Origin: Cyanobacteria bacterium UBA2566
GTDB lineage: Bacteria; Cyanobacteriota; Cyanobacteriia; Cyanobacteriales; Desertifilaceae
Direction: 5' to 3'
Assembly (NCBI GenBank): GCA_002340255.1
Contig: DDLS01000063.1
Span: forward strand, 1 to 30,066
DNA length: 30,066 bases
Under the pieces are notes generated by a model. That model worked only from the letters and a program-made list of their open reading frames with translations. It made no database searches and was not told where the DNA came from. Positions 1 to 6,908 of the stretch are shown here, piece after piece. The translations under genes and the position numbers were made by a program. How positions within the stretch are numbered: the first letter of the stretch is position 1; each line of letters starts with the position of its first letter.

Positions 1-42
1 GAGAATAGGGAATAGGGAATAGGGAATAGGGGATGGGGAATT
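1..42. repeat. G-rich short tandem repeat (GGGAATA units)
   Basis: About four tandem copies of a GGGAATA-like unit, then GGGGATGGGGAATT. Similar G-rich or C-rich runs lie between genes near 4303-4396, 13500-13562, 16360-16388 and 28385-28412. It contains several runs of three or more G and could fold as a G-quadruplex, but that is inference. It lies just downstream of the cobI stop codon, which is read on the other strand. Confidence 0.7.
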
Positions 43-79
43 CTCGTGTTTCCGTTTCTGCGTTTCCCTCTACTGCCGA

Positions 80-790
80 CTAATTACTCCCCATGATAAT
101 CAGCAGGGAGAAGTAGGAGAGGGGGAGTTGGGGAAATTGTTCTAGATTAGTATAGATTTTTTGGTTGGGTTGGGTGGCTCGTTCGACAATATAAGCTTGT
201 TTGAGTAGATTACGCTCTTTGAGAAATTGCCATACTTGTCCATAAACGGAACTGACTTTCATTAAGACAACGACTTCTGAAGAGTTTAAGGCTTGTTCTA
301 GGCGATCGATATGGTAAAGTGCCGGTAAAATGGTCAACCGTTGATCCCGAATAGTGAGAGGGAGTCCGAGAACGGCTGCGGCTGCCATGGGTGAGGCGAT
401 GCCAGGAATCACTTCTATGGAGGCTTGGGGATGTTGTTTGGTTAGGGTTTGGGCGAGATAGTTGAAGGTACTATAAAAACTAATATCGCCTTCGCAAGCA
501 AAGGCGATATCTTGTCCTTGTTGAAGGTAAGACCAAACTTGTTGAGCTGCATCTGTCCAAGCTTGGTACAAAAGGGTTTCATCTTGTAGATAGGGAAAGG
601 TGAGGGAGAGTTGGGTTTGTTGGGGCTTGAGCCAGGGTTGGATGATGGTTTCAGCTACACCGGGTTGGTTGTTTAGTCCGGAGGGAAAGGCAACAACAGG
701 AGCGTTTTGCAGTTGCCGCAACCCTTTGAGGGTAATTAATTCTGGATCGCCTGTACCGATCCCAATGCCGTAAAGAGTTCCGAGTTGCAC
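80..790 (-). CDS. cobI: Precorrin-2 C(20)-methyltransferase
   Basis: SAM-dependent methyltransferase that methylates C20 of precorrin-2 (or the cobalt form) in the corrin ring pathway to cobalamin; cytosolic. At 236 residues it has the usual length of the tetrapyrrole methylase family. Visible motifs are the N-terminal GIGIGTGDPELITLKG (residues 8-23), CEGDISFYSTF (99-109) and VIPGIAS (127-133), which form the SAM and substrate pocket. The start is GTG at 788-790 with no clear Shine-Dalgarno sequence, and no better start lies upstream. It may be called CbiL if the pathway is of the early-cobalt type; the sequence does not decide this. A cobalt-transporter gene (cbiQ) lies about 22 kb away, too far to be an operon partner. 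Confidence 0.9.
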   Translation of the reverse strand: MQLGTLYGIGIGTGDPELITLKGLRQLQNAPVVAFPSGLNNQPGVAETIIQPWLKPQQTQLSLTFPYLQDETLLYQAWTDAAQQVWSYLQQGQDIAFACEGDISFYSTFNYLAQTLTKQHPQASIEVIPGIASPMAAAAVLGLPLTIRDQRLTILPALYHIDRLEQALNSSEVVVLMKVSSVYGQVWQFLKERNLLKQAYIVERATQPNQKIYTNLEQFPQLPLSYFSLLIIMGSN

Positions 791-1027
791 AAATCTAGAG
801 GAATATAAACAAAGGTTAAGATGCCTGTTGATTATTTAATTGTAACCCAGCGATGGAGTGATGTCCTATTGCTGATTGCTGATTACACGAAGGGACTATA
901 CGGATGGCGGAGTAATCACTCAGGGGCAACGATCGAGAAAATCATCCACTTAGTTCACCCGATAAGATGAGGTCAATCAATCTTTTTTCAGCAATACTAT
1001 ACAAAGAAAGTGTTGATTTTATGACTT

Positions 1028-1336
1028 ATGTGTATTCATCCGGCAATGCTCCTGGAAGAAAGACAGTTAACCTATCGTAGGCTCAGTGAGATTTTATATT
1101 TGCTTGATGATATTAAGCGAACCACAGATCCAGATCGACATAAGGAACTGACAGAACAAGCGAGTCAGTTATGTATTGAATTAAGATATCATTATTCTCA
1201 GTTAGTCCCCGATCCAAATCTTGATGGTGGTATCGCGGCTTGCAGTAGCCATGAGCGATCGCCGCGGACTAATGGCGATCGCGTTAATGTCCTTGAGATG
1301 TTCCCTCAAAGTCTGTCTGATTTTCAAGGTATTTAA
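1028..1336 (+). CDS. Small helical protein of unknown function, tail overlapping the kinase gene
   Basis: I do not recognise this 102-residue protein. The first 60 or so residues are rich in Leu, Glu, Arg and Gln and look like two amphipathic helices (EERQLTYRRLSEILYLLDD, then HKELTEQASQLCIELRYHY). The last 45 residues are read from the opposite strand of the WD40 kinase gene, which ends at 1202, so they look like read-through into an antisense frame rather than a conserved tail. The ATG at 1028 follows an in-frame TGA at 1022; an ATG at 1046 is an alternative start. It is convergent with the kinase gene and overlaps it by about 135 bp. A plausible history is a short protein whose original stop was lost. 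The N-terminal half reads as protein-like; the overlap lowers confidence. Confidence 0.45.
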   Translation: MCIHPAMLLEERQLTYRRLSEILYLLDDIKRTTDPDRHKELTEQASQLCIELRYHYSQLVPDPNLDGGIAACSSHERSPRTNGDRVNVLEMFPQSLSDFQGI

Positions 1337-3034
1337 ATCCCAGATCATTAAGCTACCGTCAGCACTTCCGGCAATAAGTTGTTGATTGTCTGAGCTAAAG
1401 GTAACTGCTCTTACCCAGTCAGGAGAGGGTAAAAAGGTATGCTGGGATGAAGGGTTTTGACTCGGTTGAGATAAACGCCAAAGTTTTACGGTTAGATCGC
1501 TACTACCACTAGCTAAGTATTGGGAATCTTGACTAAAGGCGATCGCATTAATATCTCCTTGATGTCCATTCAGTTGGGTGATAAGTTCTCCAGTGTCTAC
1601 ACGCCACAAATAGATTTGATTACCACTACTTCCAGACGCAATGTATTCCCCCTCTGGACTAAAGGCAACAGTATTGATCCCACGGGGATGAAGGATGGAC
1701 TGATGGCGATCGCTCTCAATAAACCAAGTTTGCAATCGGCGATCGTCTCCGCCACTGGCGATCGCCTTTCCCTGGGGATGATACGCTAAAGAGAGAGTTA
1801 CCGCACTCTGATAATGCTCTAGGGGAGTACAATACACCGTTCCCGTACCAAAGTCCCAAATCTTAATCGCATCATTAATACTGCCACTAGCCAATTGATG
1901 TTCTACAGGACTAAACGCCAACGTGAGAACCGGTTGAGTATGAAAGTTTAAAGTTTCTTCTAAACCCCCTGTTTCTAGATTCCAAATTTTGATCGAACAG
2001 TCAAAACTACCACTGGCTAACAATTGTCCATCAGGGCTGATCGCCAAGGCAGAAACTGAACCTCGATGCCCCTCTAAGGTTTGCACACAGCGCCAGGTTT
2101 TTGCCTCTGAAGGCAGGAAAAATTGCGGGCGTGGGGGAGGAGGAGGTGGCAGTTTGTTTTCAGGTTTGAGAGCATGATAAGCATCCCTAGCACAGCGATA
2201 TCGGTGTTTAGTTCCAACCTGAATAAACCGATCTAAAATGGCTCCCAGTTTATCACTGATTTGAGTGTCTCCTAAGTATTCGCGCCACACCCAAACCGCT
2301 TCTGAGTTATCAAAAAGAAGGAAGGGAGACACCTGAGTTAAAAGGTATAAACAAGTGACTCCTAAGCTGTATAGATCGCTGGCATAAATAGCTTTACCTC
2401 GAATTTGTTCGGGAGCCACATATTCGGGGGAACCGATGGTAGTTCCAGTGTTGAAGAGGGCAGTTTCCGTCACATATTTGGCGGAGCCAAAATCGACTAA
2501 ACTATATTCGCCATTTAAGCCTTGAATAATATTAGCGGGTTTAATATCCCGGTGAATGACTTGCCGGTCATGGATATAATTGAGAACAGGTAAAAGTTTT
2601 TTTAGTAAGTCCCGGATTTGAGGCTCTGTCCATTTTCCCGTTTGCTCTAAAATGACCTCTAGATTTTCTCCGGGTCGATATTCTTGGACTAAATAATAGC
2701 GATCGCCTTCGTAGAAATAATTATAAAATTTGGGGATTTGGGGATGATTTCCCAGTTGATAGAGCCGTTTTGCTTCTTGTTCAAATAAGTCGGTTGCTTT
2801 ACTGATCTGATCGGGATTTTGGCTAGCAAAGATTAATTGTTTGATGGCACAACGGCGCGTAATTTCTTGGCTCCTATCAAGAGCAAGAAACGTGCATCCA
2901 AATCCCCCCTGGCCAATTTTTTTAATCGCTTGATAGTGTTGTTTCAGGATCAGGCTTTGCCCACAAGTTTGACAGTATTTCGCGCCCTGGGGATTTTGGG
3001 GGAATCTGCAATGGGGGTTCAAACAGTAGGACAT
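1202..3034 (-). CDS. Ser/Thr protein kinase with N-terminal zinc ribbon and C-terminal WD40 propeller
   Basis: A 610-residue cytosolic Hanks-type kinase. Domains in order: a four-cysteine zinc ribbon (Cys4, Cys9, Cys21, Cys24); a kinase domain at about 34-290 with glycine loop GQGGFG (41-46), ATP-binding Lys65, catalytic loop HRDIKPAN (161-168, Asp163), DFG at 181-183 and a GSPEYVAPEQ activation segment; a short proline linker (PPPPPPRP); then about seven WD40 repeats, enough for one propeller. All catalytic residues are present, so it should be active. This zinc-ribbon/kinase/WD40 layout is a known cyanobacterial type in which the propeller probably selects partners; the substrate cannot be read here. 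It is monocistronic, with ATG at 3032-3034 and no obvious Shine-Dalgarno sequence. HIP1 octamers are dense in its 3' half. Confidence 0.93.
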   Translation of the reverse strand: MSYCLNPHCRFPQNPQGAKYCQTCGQSLILKQHYQAIKKIGQGGFGCTFLALDRSQEITRRCAIKQLIFASQNPDQISKATDLFEQEAKRLYQLGNHPQIPKFYNYFYEGDRYYLVQEYRPGENLEVILEQTGKWTEPQIRDLLKKLLPVLNYIHDRQVIHRDIKPANIIQGLNGEYSLVDFGSAKYVTETALFNTGTTIGSPEYVAPEQIRGKAIYASDLYSLGVTCLYLLTQVSPFLLFDNSEAVWVWREYLGDTQISDKLGAILDRFIQVGTKHRYRCARDAYHALKPENKLPPPPPPRPQFFLPSEAKTWRCVQTLEGHRGSVSALAISPDGQLLASGSFDCSIKIWNLETGGLEETLNFHTQPVLTLAFSPVEHQLASGSINDAIKIWDFGTGTVYCTPLEHYQSAVTLSLAYHPQGKAIASGGDDRRLQTWFIESDRHQSILHPRGINTVAFSPEGEYIASGSSGNQIYLWRVDTGELITQLNGHQGDINAIAFSQDSQYLASGSSDLTVKLWRLSQPSQNPSSQHTFLPSPDWVRAVTFSSDNQQLIAGSADGSLMIWDLNTLKIRQTLREHLKDINAIAISPRRSLMATASRDTTIKIWIGD

Positions 3035-3068
3035 GGGACAATGAACAATTAATAGTTAATGATGATTT

Positions 3069-3132
3069 TGTAGGGGCGGTTTCACCCAAATTTAGCACAC
3101 AAAATGATGGATTCCCAAACCCCACTCCTACA
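3069..3132. repeat. 64-bp inverted-repeat element of the TGTAGGGGCGG type
   Basis: The left end reads TGTAGGGGCGGTTTCACCC. The right end, read on the other strand, is TGTAGGAGTGGGGTTTGGG, so the arms form an imperfect inverted repeat. A related element of nearly the same length sits inside the penicillin-binding protein gene at 9799-9861. Elements of this appearance are frequent between genes in cyanobacterial genomes and are presumed to be nonautonomous mobile repeats; that family statement is from general knowledge. Confidence 0.7.
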
Positions 3133-3175
3133 GTCGATCGAGTAGACGCGTATAAACACAAAATCGATCTTAGCC

Positions 3176-3259
3176 TTAAACAAAATACTCGCGCTTCACA
3201 AGATATTGAATCACTGGTAAACCACCACCAGCTTGAGCGGTAGAATCAGAAGCAGTCAT
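3176..3259 (-). CDS. Possible 27-residue peptide
   Basis: ATG at 3257-3259 opens a 27-codon frame ending in TAA at 3176-3178. The peptide starts MTASDSTAQAGGGLPVIQ and ends LVKREYFV, with a Ser/Thr/Ala/Gly-rich head and a mixed hydrophobic/basic tail. It has no membrane segment and no motif I can name. A weak CAGG lies about nine bases upstream of the ATG. Composition looks protein-like rather than random, but at this length that is weak support. It could equally be the remnant of a larger gene. Confidence 0.28.
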   Translation of the reverse strand: MTASDSTAQAGGGLPVIQYLVKREYFV

Positions 3260-3292
3260 GGGAATAGCCTGAATTTTATCGATTCGATATTA

Positions 3293-3307
3293 TAGCGCTT
3301 CGCGCTA
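3293..3307. repeat. Short GCGC palindrome, TAGCGC-TTC-GCGCTA
   Basis: A perfect six-base stem with loop TTC. The reverse complement of its core recurs with a longer stem at 29792-29810, inside the haemagglutinin-like gene at the frameshift point. Such GCGC hairpins are common small repeats in filamentous cyanobacteria (general knowledge). Confidence 0.7.
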
Positions 3308-3526
3308 GGGAAGAGGGAATAGGCACGAATGGCAATCGCTTGTGTTGCGAGCGAGTCTAAGACTTGAAGCTGTACTTCATAGAAGAAAGAAGGGCTATAT
3401 ATCGCATAGATGTGGTAACGTGAAGATTCCAGCAAGGAACTCATGGTATGCCAACTCAACGGGCTATCTGGATGAAGAGGCTTTATCCTTTGCCGATTGC
3501 CAACCTAAGCTAGACGAGCTGTTAGT

Positions 3527-4279
3527 ATGACTCAAACTTGGAATAGCGAACTTTACGAGAGCAAACATCACTATGTTTCTCAACTGGCAACAGACTTAGT
3601 CACCCAACTCTCCCCCAAACCTGGAGAACTTATCCTCGATATCGGTTGTGGAACGGGTCATTTAACCGCTAAAATTGCCGAATCTGGAGCCACGGTTATT
3701 GGCTGCGATAATTCTGAGTCTATGATTGCCCAAGCTCAGGCGAATTATCCCCAGATTGAGTTTAAGTTAGAGAATGGGGAAAAGTTATCCGAAACTCACG
3801 TTTTTGATGCTATTTTTTCCAATGCCGCGCTCCATTGGATGACGAATGCAGAAGTTGTAGTTCAAGGCATTCAAAATGCCCTGAAACCGGGTGGACGCTT
3901 TGTGGCAGAATTTGGCGGGAAAGGGAATGTGCAAGCGATTGTTACTGCTGTTGAAGAAACCCTAGCGGCTCAAGGTTATTCTTCCCTCCAAAAAATTTGG
4001 TATTTTCCCACTATTTCTGAATATGCATCCCTGCTCGAAAATAACGGTTTAGAAGTGAGATTTGCCCAACTGTTCGATCGCCCAACAGCATTAGAAGGCG
4101 AGGAAGGTTTACGGAATTGGATCGTAATGTTTGCCTCTCACTTACTCTCCCCCGTTCCCCTCAATGAACGAGAAGAACTCTTAAACAGCATTGAAACCAC
4201 TTTGCACCCTCATCTTTATCAACAGAATAGTTGGTTTGCCGACTATCGCCGTCTACGAGTGATATCAATTAAAAATTAA
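3527..4279 (+). CDS. Class I SAM-dependent methyltransferase
   Basis: A 250-residue Rossmann-fold methyltransferase. Motif I is LDIGCGTGH (37-45), followed by an acidic residue after the second strand (VIGCDNSESM) and a post-motif region DAIFSNAALHWM typical of the family that includes trans-aconitate methyltransferase and small-molecule methyltransferases. The hallmark ALHWM resembles Tam-like and malonyl-ACP methyltransferase (BioC-like) proteins, but the substrate cannot be assigned. The ATG at 3527 overlaps the end of a doubtful upstream frame. gatA follows 160 bp later, separated by a C-rich repeat, so shared transcription is possible but not shown. No pathway partner is adjacent. Confidence 0.88.
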   Translation: MTQTWNSELYESKHHYVSQLATDLVTQLSPKPGELILDIGCGTGHLTAKIAESGATVIGCDNSESMIAQAQANYPQIEFKLENGEKLSETHVFDAIFSNAALHWMTNAEVVVQGIQNALKPGGRFVAEFGGKGNVQAIVTAVEETLAAQGYSSLQKIWYFPTISEYASLLENNGLEVRFAQLFDRPTALEGEEGLRNWIVMFASHLLSPVPLNEREELLNSIETTLHPHLYQQNSWFADYRRLRVISIKN

Positions 4280-4302
4280 AAATGATTGTAAAACTCTCCG
4301 CG

Positions 4303-4396
4303 TCCCCCTATCTCCCTATCTCCCCATCTCCCCATCTCCCCATCTCCCCATCCCTACCCATCCCTACCCATCCCCCTATCCCCTCATCCCCCTATC
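4303..4396. repeat. C-rich tandem repeat (CTCCCCAT and CCCTACCCAT units)
   Basis: Several tandem CTCCCCAT units followed by CCCTACCCAT units and further C runs, between the methyltransferase stop and the gatA start. The other strand is a long series of G3-G5 runs that could form G-quadruplexes. A 65-codon frame across it is only low-complexity Ser-Pro-Ile and is not a gene. Related G-rich arrays occur at 1-42 and 28385-28412. Confidence 0.8.
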
Positions 4397-4442
4397 TTGG
4401 TAGGATTGAAGACGCTAAATCGGAAACACAGAAGGTAGAAGC

Positions 4443-5900
4443 ATGGCATCCATCCGCGAGTTGCACCAACAGCTTGTGACTAAAGAGAGATCGGCGGTAG
4501 AATTGACCCAAGAGGCACTCGATCGCATTGAAACCCTAGAACCGAAGCTTCATAGTTTTTTGGCGGTGATGGGAGAACAAGCTCTAACCCAAGCCAAGGC
4601 TGTTGATGAGAAAATAGCAGCCGGAGACGAGATCGGGCCGTTGACGGGTATTCCGATCGCCGTTAAAGATAATATGTGTACCCCTGGAGTGCCCACGACT
4701 TGCGCCTCCAAGATTCTCCAGAACTTTGTCCCCCCCTACGAATCTACGGTGACTCAAAAGCTCAAAGACGCAGGAGCGGTTATCGTTGGCAAAACGAACC
4801 TGGATGAGTTTGCCATGGGTAGCTCCACGGAAAACTCCGCCTATCAACTCACCGCTAACCCCTGGGATATAACTCGCGTTCCAGGAGGGTCATCCGGAGG
4901 TTCTGCGGCGGCTGTAGCTGGCTTAGAATGCCCTGTATCCCTCGGCTCGGACACTGGGGGGTCGATTCGGCTTCCGGCTTCGTTTTGCGGCATTGTCGGC
5001 TTAAAACCGACGTACGGGTTAGTGTCCCGATATGGTTTGGTTGCTTATGCCTCATCGTTGGATCAAATTGGGCCCTTTGGGCGTACGGTGGAAGATGCGG
5101 CTATTGTCTTAGAGGCGATCGCCGGTTACGATCCCAAAGACTCCACCAGTCTGAATGTTGAAATCCCCAACTATGTGAGTTTACTCAGACCCAACCTAAG
5201 ATCGAAAGGGCGGCTCAGAATTGGGATCATCACCGAAACTTTTGGCACAGGATTAGATCCAGAAGTCGATGAAGCAGTGAAAAAAGCCATTAGTCATCTA
5301 CAAGATTTAGGGGCAGAAATTCAAACTATTTCTTGTCCTAACTTCCGCTATGGTTTACCAGCCTATTATATTATCGCCCCCTCTGAAGCGTCGGCGAACC
5401 TAGCCCGCTATGATGGCGTAAAATACGGATTTCGTGCCGAAGAGGGGGATAACCTACTCTCTATGTACGAAAAAACCCGTGCCCAAGGATTCGGTCAAGA
5501 AGTGAAACGGCGCATTATGATTGGAACCTACGCCCTATCTGCGGGATATTATGATGCCTATTATCTCAAAGCCCAGAAGGTACGCACGTTGATTAAAAAA
5601 GACTTTCAAAAAGCATTTGCGGCTGTTGATTTATTGGTTTCTCCCACTGCTCCTACTACGGCATTTAAGGCCGGTGAAAAAACGAAAGATCCCATTAGCA
5701 TGTATCTCTCGGATTTAATGACCATTCCCGTTAATTTAGCCGGTTTGCCAGGATTGAGCATTCCCTGCGGATTCGATCGACAAGGACTACCGATTGGACT
5801 ACAATTAATTTCCGATGTATTGCGCGAAGATTTATTATTGCAAGTTGCCCACACCTACGAACAAACCACAAGCTGGCACTTAAAGCAACCCTCTCTGTAG
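4443..5900 (+). CDS. gatA: Asp-tRNA(Asn)/Glu-tRNA(Gln) amidotransferase subunit A
   Basis: Glutaminase subunit of the GatCAB complex. It releases ammonia from glutamine and passes it to GatB, which converts mischarged Glu-tRNA(Gln) (and Asp-tRNA(Asn)) to the correct amide form; cytosolic and essential where glutaminyl-tRNA synthetase is absent, as in cyanobacteria. The 485 residues match the family length. The amidase signature GGSSGGSAAAVA (148-159) is intact, and the Lys-cisSer-Ser triad maps to Lys75, Ser150 and Ser174 by spacing with known GatA proteins. ATG at 4443 has GAAGG about nine bases upstream. gatB and gatC are not in the window, which is normal for cyanobacteria, where the three genes are dispersed. 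Confidence 0.97.
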   Translation: MASIRELHQQLVTKERSAVELTQEALDRIETLEPKLHSFLAVMGEQALTQAKAVDEKIAAGDEIGPLTGIPIAVKDNMCTPGVPTTCASKILQNFVPPYESTVTQKLKDAGAVIVGKTNLDEFAMGSSTENSAYQLTANPWDITRVPGGSSGGSAAAVAGLECPVSLGSDTGGSIRLPASFCGIVGLKPTYGLVSRYGLVAYASSLDQIGPFGRTVEDAAIVLEAIAGYDPKDSTSLNVEIPNYVSLLRPNLRSKGRLRIGIITETFGTGLDPEVDEAVKKAISHLQDLGAEIQTISCPNFRYGLPAYYIIAPSEASANLARYDGVKYGFRAEEGDNLLSMYEKTRAQGFGQEVKRRIMIGTYALSAGYYDAYYLKAQKVRTLIKKDFQKAFAAVDLLVSPTAPTTAFKAGEKTKDPISMYLSDLMTIPVNLAGLPGLSIPCGFDRQGLPIGLQLISDVLREDLLLQVAHTYEQTTSWHLKQPSL

Positions 5901-5906
5901 TTAAGA

Positions 5907-5933
5907 CAACTCCGGGGTTGGGTTCTTTTTCTT
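5907..5933 (+). terminator. Probable intrinsic terminator of gatA
   Basis: CAAC at 5907-5910 pairs with GTTG at 5917-5920 around a CCGG-containing loop, with one extra G-U pair possible. Just beyond the stem lies GGTTCTTTTTCTTT. It begins seven bases after the gatA stop. The stem is short, hence moderate confidence. Confidence 0.45.
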
Positions 5934-5997
5934 TAGAATTAAGAGAACGGATAGCCACGGGGTTGCTCTTCGTTTGTTGTTATTCCCCCTAGAAATT

Positions 5998-6885
5998 ATG
6001 TTGAGGGTTTTATTTCATCAAGAATTGTGGATTTTTTTGGTCGGTTTGGCGATCGCCTATGGAACGCTGTGTTGGTATTTTTGGGCGACTCAAACCCGGT
6101 TAATTTTTTTCCCCGTAGAAGAAATTACTCGCACCCCAGCCGATATCGGTTTAGACTATGAGGACGTTTGGGTGGAGTCCGTAGAACCAGGAGTCAAGTT
6201 ACATGGATGGTGGATTCCCAATGAAAGAAGCGATCGCCTGCTGCTTTATTTCCATGGTAACTCAGATAACATCGGTGCAAACGCCTATCACTCCGGCCGA
6301 TTTTACCATCTTGGCTTTTCCGTCTTCCTCTTTGATTATCGCGGATATGGTCAATCCAAGGGCGAATTTCCCACGGAGAGCCAGGTTTATGAAGATACGG
6401 ATACCATCTGGGAATACTTGGTGAACGAGCGGGGGATAGCACCAGAACAGATTGTGGTGTATGGTCATTCTCTAGGGGGCGCGATCGCGATCGAATTAGC
6501 CACAAAACACCCCGAAATTTCCCATCTGATTATTGAAGGATCGTTTACTTCCCTGCGACAGATGGGTGATTATCGCTATCCTTTCCTTAACATTTTACCC
6601 ATCGATCTTCTATTGAAAAATCAATTTAATTCCCTGACAAAAGTTCCCCAATTAAAAATGCCCACCCTCTTCATTCATGGACAACAAGATCGTGCCGTTC
6701 CTTTCTTTATGAGCGAAGAACTTTTTGCTGCGGCTCCTGAACCCAAAGCACTCTGGCTGTTTCCCCCTGGCGATCATAGTACTGTTGCCCCTTTAGCTGG
6801 AGAAGAATACTTCAAAACCGTCCGTGAATTTGTAGACCTGCCCGTTTTTCCCATTCCCAGCCATTATCTCAATCCTCCACAATAA
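5998..6885 (+). CDS. Membrane-anchored alpha/beta hydrolase (ABHD17/BEM46-like)
   Basis: A 295-residue serine hydrolase. A hydrophobic segment at about residues 9-30 probably anchors it in a membrane. The catalytic triad is visible: Ser158 in GHSLGG (156-161), Asp231 in GQQDRAVP and His260 in GDHS; the oxyanion-side motif YFHGNSDN is at 84-91 and DYRGYGQS at 113-120. This arrangement matches the bacterial relatives of BEM46/ABHD17. The substrate is unknown; these proteins are annotated as esterase, peptidase or thioesterase without firm evidence. I chose the ATG at 5998; the frame extends to a TTG at 5974, but that start has no ribosome binding site. A probable terminator separates it from gatA. 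Confidence 0.88.
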   Translation: MLRVLFHQELWIFLVGLAIAYGTLCWYFWATQTRLIFFPVEEITRTPADIGLDYEDVWVESVEPGVKLHGWWIPNERSDRLLLYFHGNSDNIGANAYHSGRFYHLGFSVFLFDYRGYGQSKGEFPTESQVYEDTDTIWEYLVNERGIAPEQIVVYGHSLGGAIAIELATKHPEISHLIIEGSFTSLRQMGDYRYPFLNILPIDLLLKNQFNSLTKVPQLKMPTLFIHGQQDRAVPFFMSEELFAAAPEPKALWLFPPGDHSTVAPLAGEEYFKTVREFVDLPVFPIPSHYLNPPQ

Positions 6886-6908
6886 TACAGCGCAAAGCCC
6901 TCTCTATG

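Larger units (their letters stand above)
3035..3526. other. Gene-poor 490-bp stretch with two repeat elements
   Basis: Between the kinase start and the methyltransferase start I see no confident gene. It holds a 64-bp inverted-repeat element (3069-3132), a doubtful 27-codon ORF on the minus strand (3176-3259), a GCGC palindrome (3293-3307) and a short G-rich run just after it. A GTG-started 62-codon frame (3342-3530) runs into the methyltransferase start with a four-base ATGA overlap, but resembles nothing I know. The methyltransferase promoter presumably lies in the last 150 bp; no convincing boxes are visible. Confidence 0.6.

Noticed and set aside
3342..3530. 62-codon frame overlapping the methyltransferase start by ATGA
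   Set aside because: It starts with GTG in a repeat-bearing gap, resembles no family I know and has no ribosome binding site. The overlap alone is not enough to call a gene.
4282..4479. 65-codon frame between the methyltransferase and gatA
   Set aside because: It is only the translation of the C-rich tandem repeat (Ser-Pro-Ile-Pro runs) and overlaps the gatA start.
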